Positions 14,844 through 15,180 of a stretch of DNA of 15,180 bases are shown piece after piece (positions within the stretch are counted from its first letter, which is position 1; every line of letters starts with the position of its first letter). Source of the stretch: Oribacterium sp. (lineage in GTDB: Bacteria; Bacillota_A; Clostridia; Lachnospirales; Lachnospiraceae); assembly GCA_017940955.1 (NCBI GenBank), contig JAGAXP010000209.1, forward strand, positions 1 to 15,180, written 5' to 3'. The translations under genes were made by a program, and so were the position numbers. The notes beneath the pieces were generated by a model that was given only the letters and a program-made list of their open reading frames with translations, was not told the origin of the DNA and searched no databases.

Positions 14844-14901
14844 TAAAAGAAAAAACCTTCCCGAGGCCACCTCACACCGAGGGGCCCTGCAGGAAGGTTT
14901 T
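14844..14901 (-). terminator. First of two tandem terminators after the membrane protein gene
   Basis: AAAACCTTCC (14852-14861) and GGAAGGTTTT (14892-14901) form a 10-base stem, and the GC-rich interior folds further into about eight pairs. On the minus strand it is followed by TTTTTTCTTTT. It lies 44 bases past the stop codon at 14946. The outer AAAA/TTTT pairs could also let it work weakly on the plus strand. Confidence 0.88.
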
Positions 14902-14945
14902 ACAGATAACCATAGAAAAGATTCAGATTAACATGCTTCAGATCA

Positions 14946-15180
14946 CTACGGTATATACTGCAGCATCGCGGTTCTTCTGAAACCTGATATCACATACATT
15001 ATTCCCGAATATATAAGTCCGAAGCTGTAGATAAACACAGCAAGCTTCGTATTCTTTATAAATATGATGCAGCAAAGAGCCAGACATACATCTATGATCC
15101 CATGACTAAGCTTCAGCTTAAAATGCTTCGAACCGTTTTTTCTCGTCTCCCGGGCCCTGAGTATCTCTATCACTCCCGTA
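14946..15180 (-). CDS. Small membrane protein, 3' part only (DUF308/HdeD-like)
   Basis: The frame is open to the window edge, so this is the C-terminal part (78 codons with stop) of a longer protein; a GTG at 15173 has no ribosome site and is unlikely to be the start. The visible part has a basic segment (RARETRKNGSKHFKLKLSHG) and two hydrophobic spans, IIDVCLALCCIIFI and AVFIYSFGLIYSGIMYVISGF, then a short tail ending MLQYIP. This alternation of short loops and spans resembles the DUF308 (HdeD-like) membrane protein family, but the match is from memory and only moderate. Two terminators end the transcript, so it is probably unrelated to the sugar locus. Confidence 0.6.
   Translation of the reverse strand, partial: TGVIEILRARETRKNGSKHFKLKLSHGIIDVCLALCCIIFIKNTKLAVFIYSFGLIYSGIMYVISGFRRTAMLQYIP

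Overview
The window looks like a chromosomal segment of a gut or rumen Firmicute, most likely a Lachnospiraceae (Butyrivibrio-like). The basis is moderately AT-rich DNA, strong GGAGG-type ribosome binding sites, Gram-positive-style lipoproteins with Thr/Glu/Ala-rich linkers, and a dense minus-strand carbohydrate-catabolism locus. The genus is inferred, not proven. No tRNA, rRNA, CRISPR array, IS element or phage gene was seen.

Layout. Positions 1-322 hold no convincing gene. A plus-strand lipoprotein L,D-transpeptidase (323-1282) meets the rest of the window tail to tail; everything after it is on the minus strand. Reading in the direction of transcription (right to left): the 3' end of a small membrane protein gene (14946-15180, cut by the window edge) closed by two tandem terminators; an operon of a TIM-barrel isomerase/epimerase-like protein (13817-14656) and a Gfo/Idh/MocA oxidoreductase (12441-13718), closed by a strong terminator; a single gene for an AraC regulator fused to a GH39-like domain (9685-12153) with its own promoter and terminator; an operon of a GPH-family sugar symporter (8010-9428), a TIM-barrel C-glycoside-deglycosidase-like large subunit (7112-7984) and a DUF6379 small subunit (6563-7006), closed by a hairpin; and a ribose-type ABC transporter operon of binding lipoprotein, double ATPase and permease (6283 to 2494), followed by a second Gfo/Idh/MocA oxidoreductase (1284-2345).

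How it may work together (inference). The TIM-barrel plus DUF6379 pair matches the two-subunit enzymes that cleave C-glycosidic bonds of plant flavonoid glycosides after the sugar C3 hydroxyl has been oxidised by a Gfo/Idh/MocA enzyme. The locus therefore holds the expected set for an oxidise-then-eliminate glycoside pathway: two uptake systems, two NAD-type oxidoreductases, the lyase-like pair, another TIM-barrel enzyme for the released keto sugar, and a sensor-regulator whose GH39 domain has kept its nucleophile Glu but lost the acid/base Glu. Two operons, the ABC transporter and the TIM/oxidoreductase operon, share an identical 14-base leader motif at the same distance upstream of the start codon (first ATG) and have -10 boxes without good -35 boxes, suggesting joint, activator-dependent control. 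The substrate cannot be read from the sequence.
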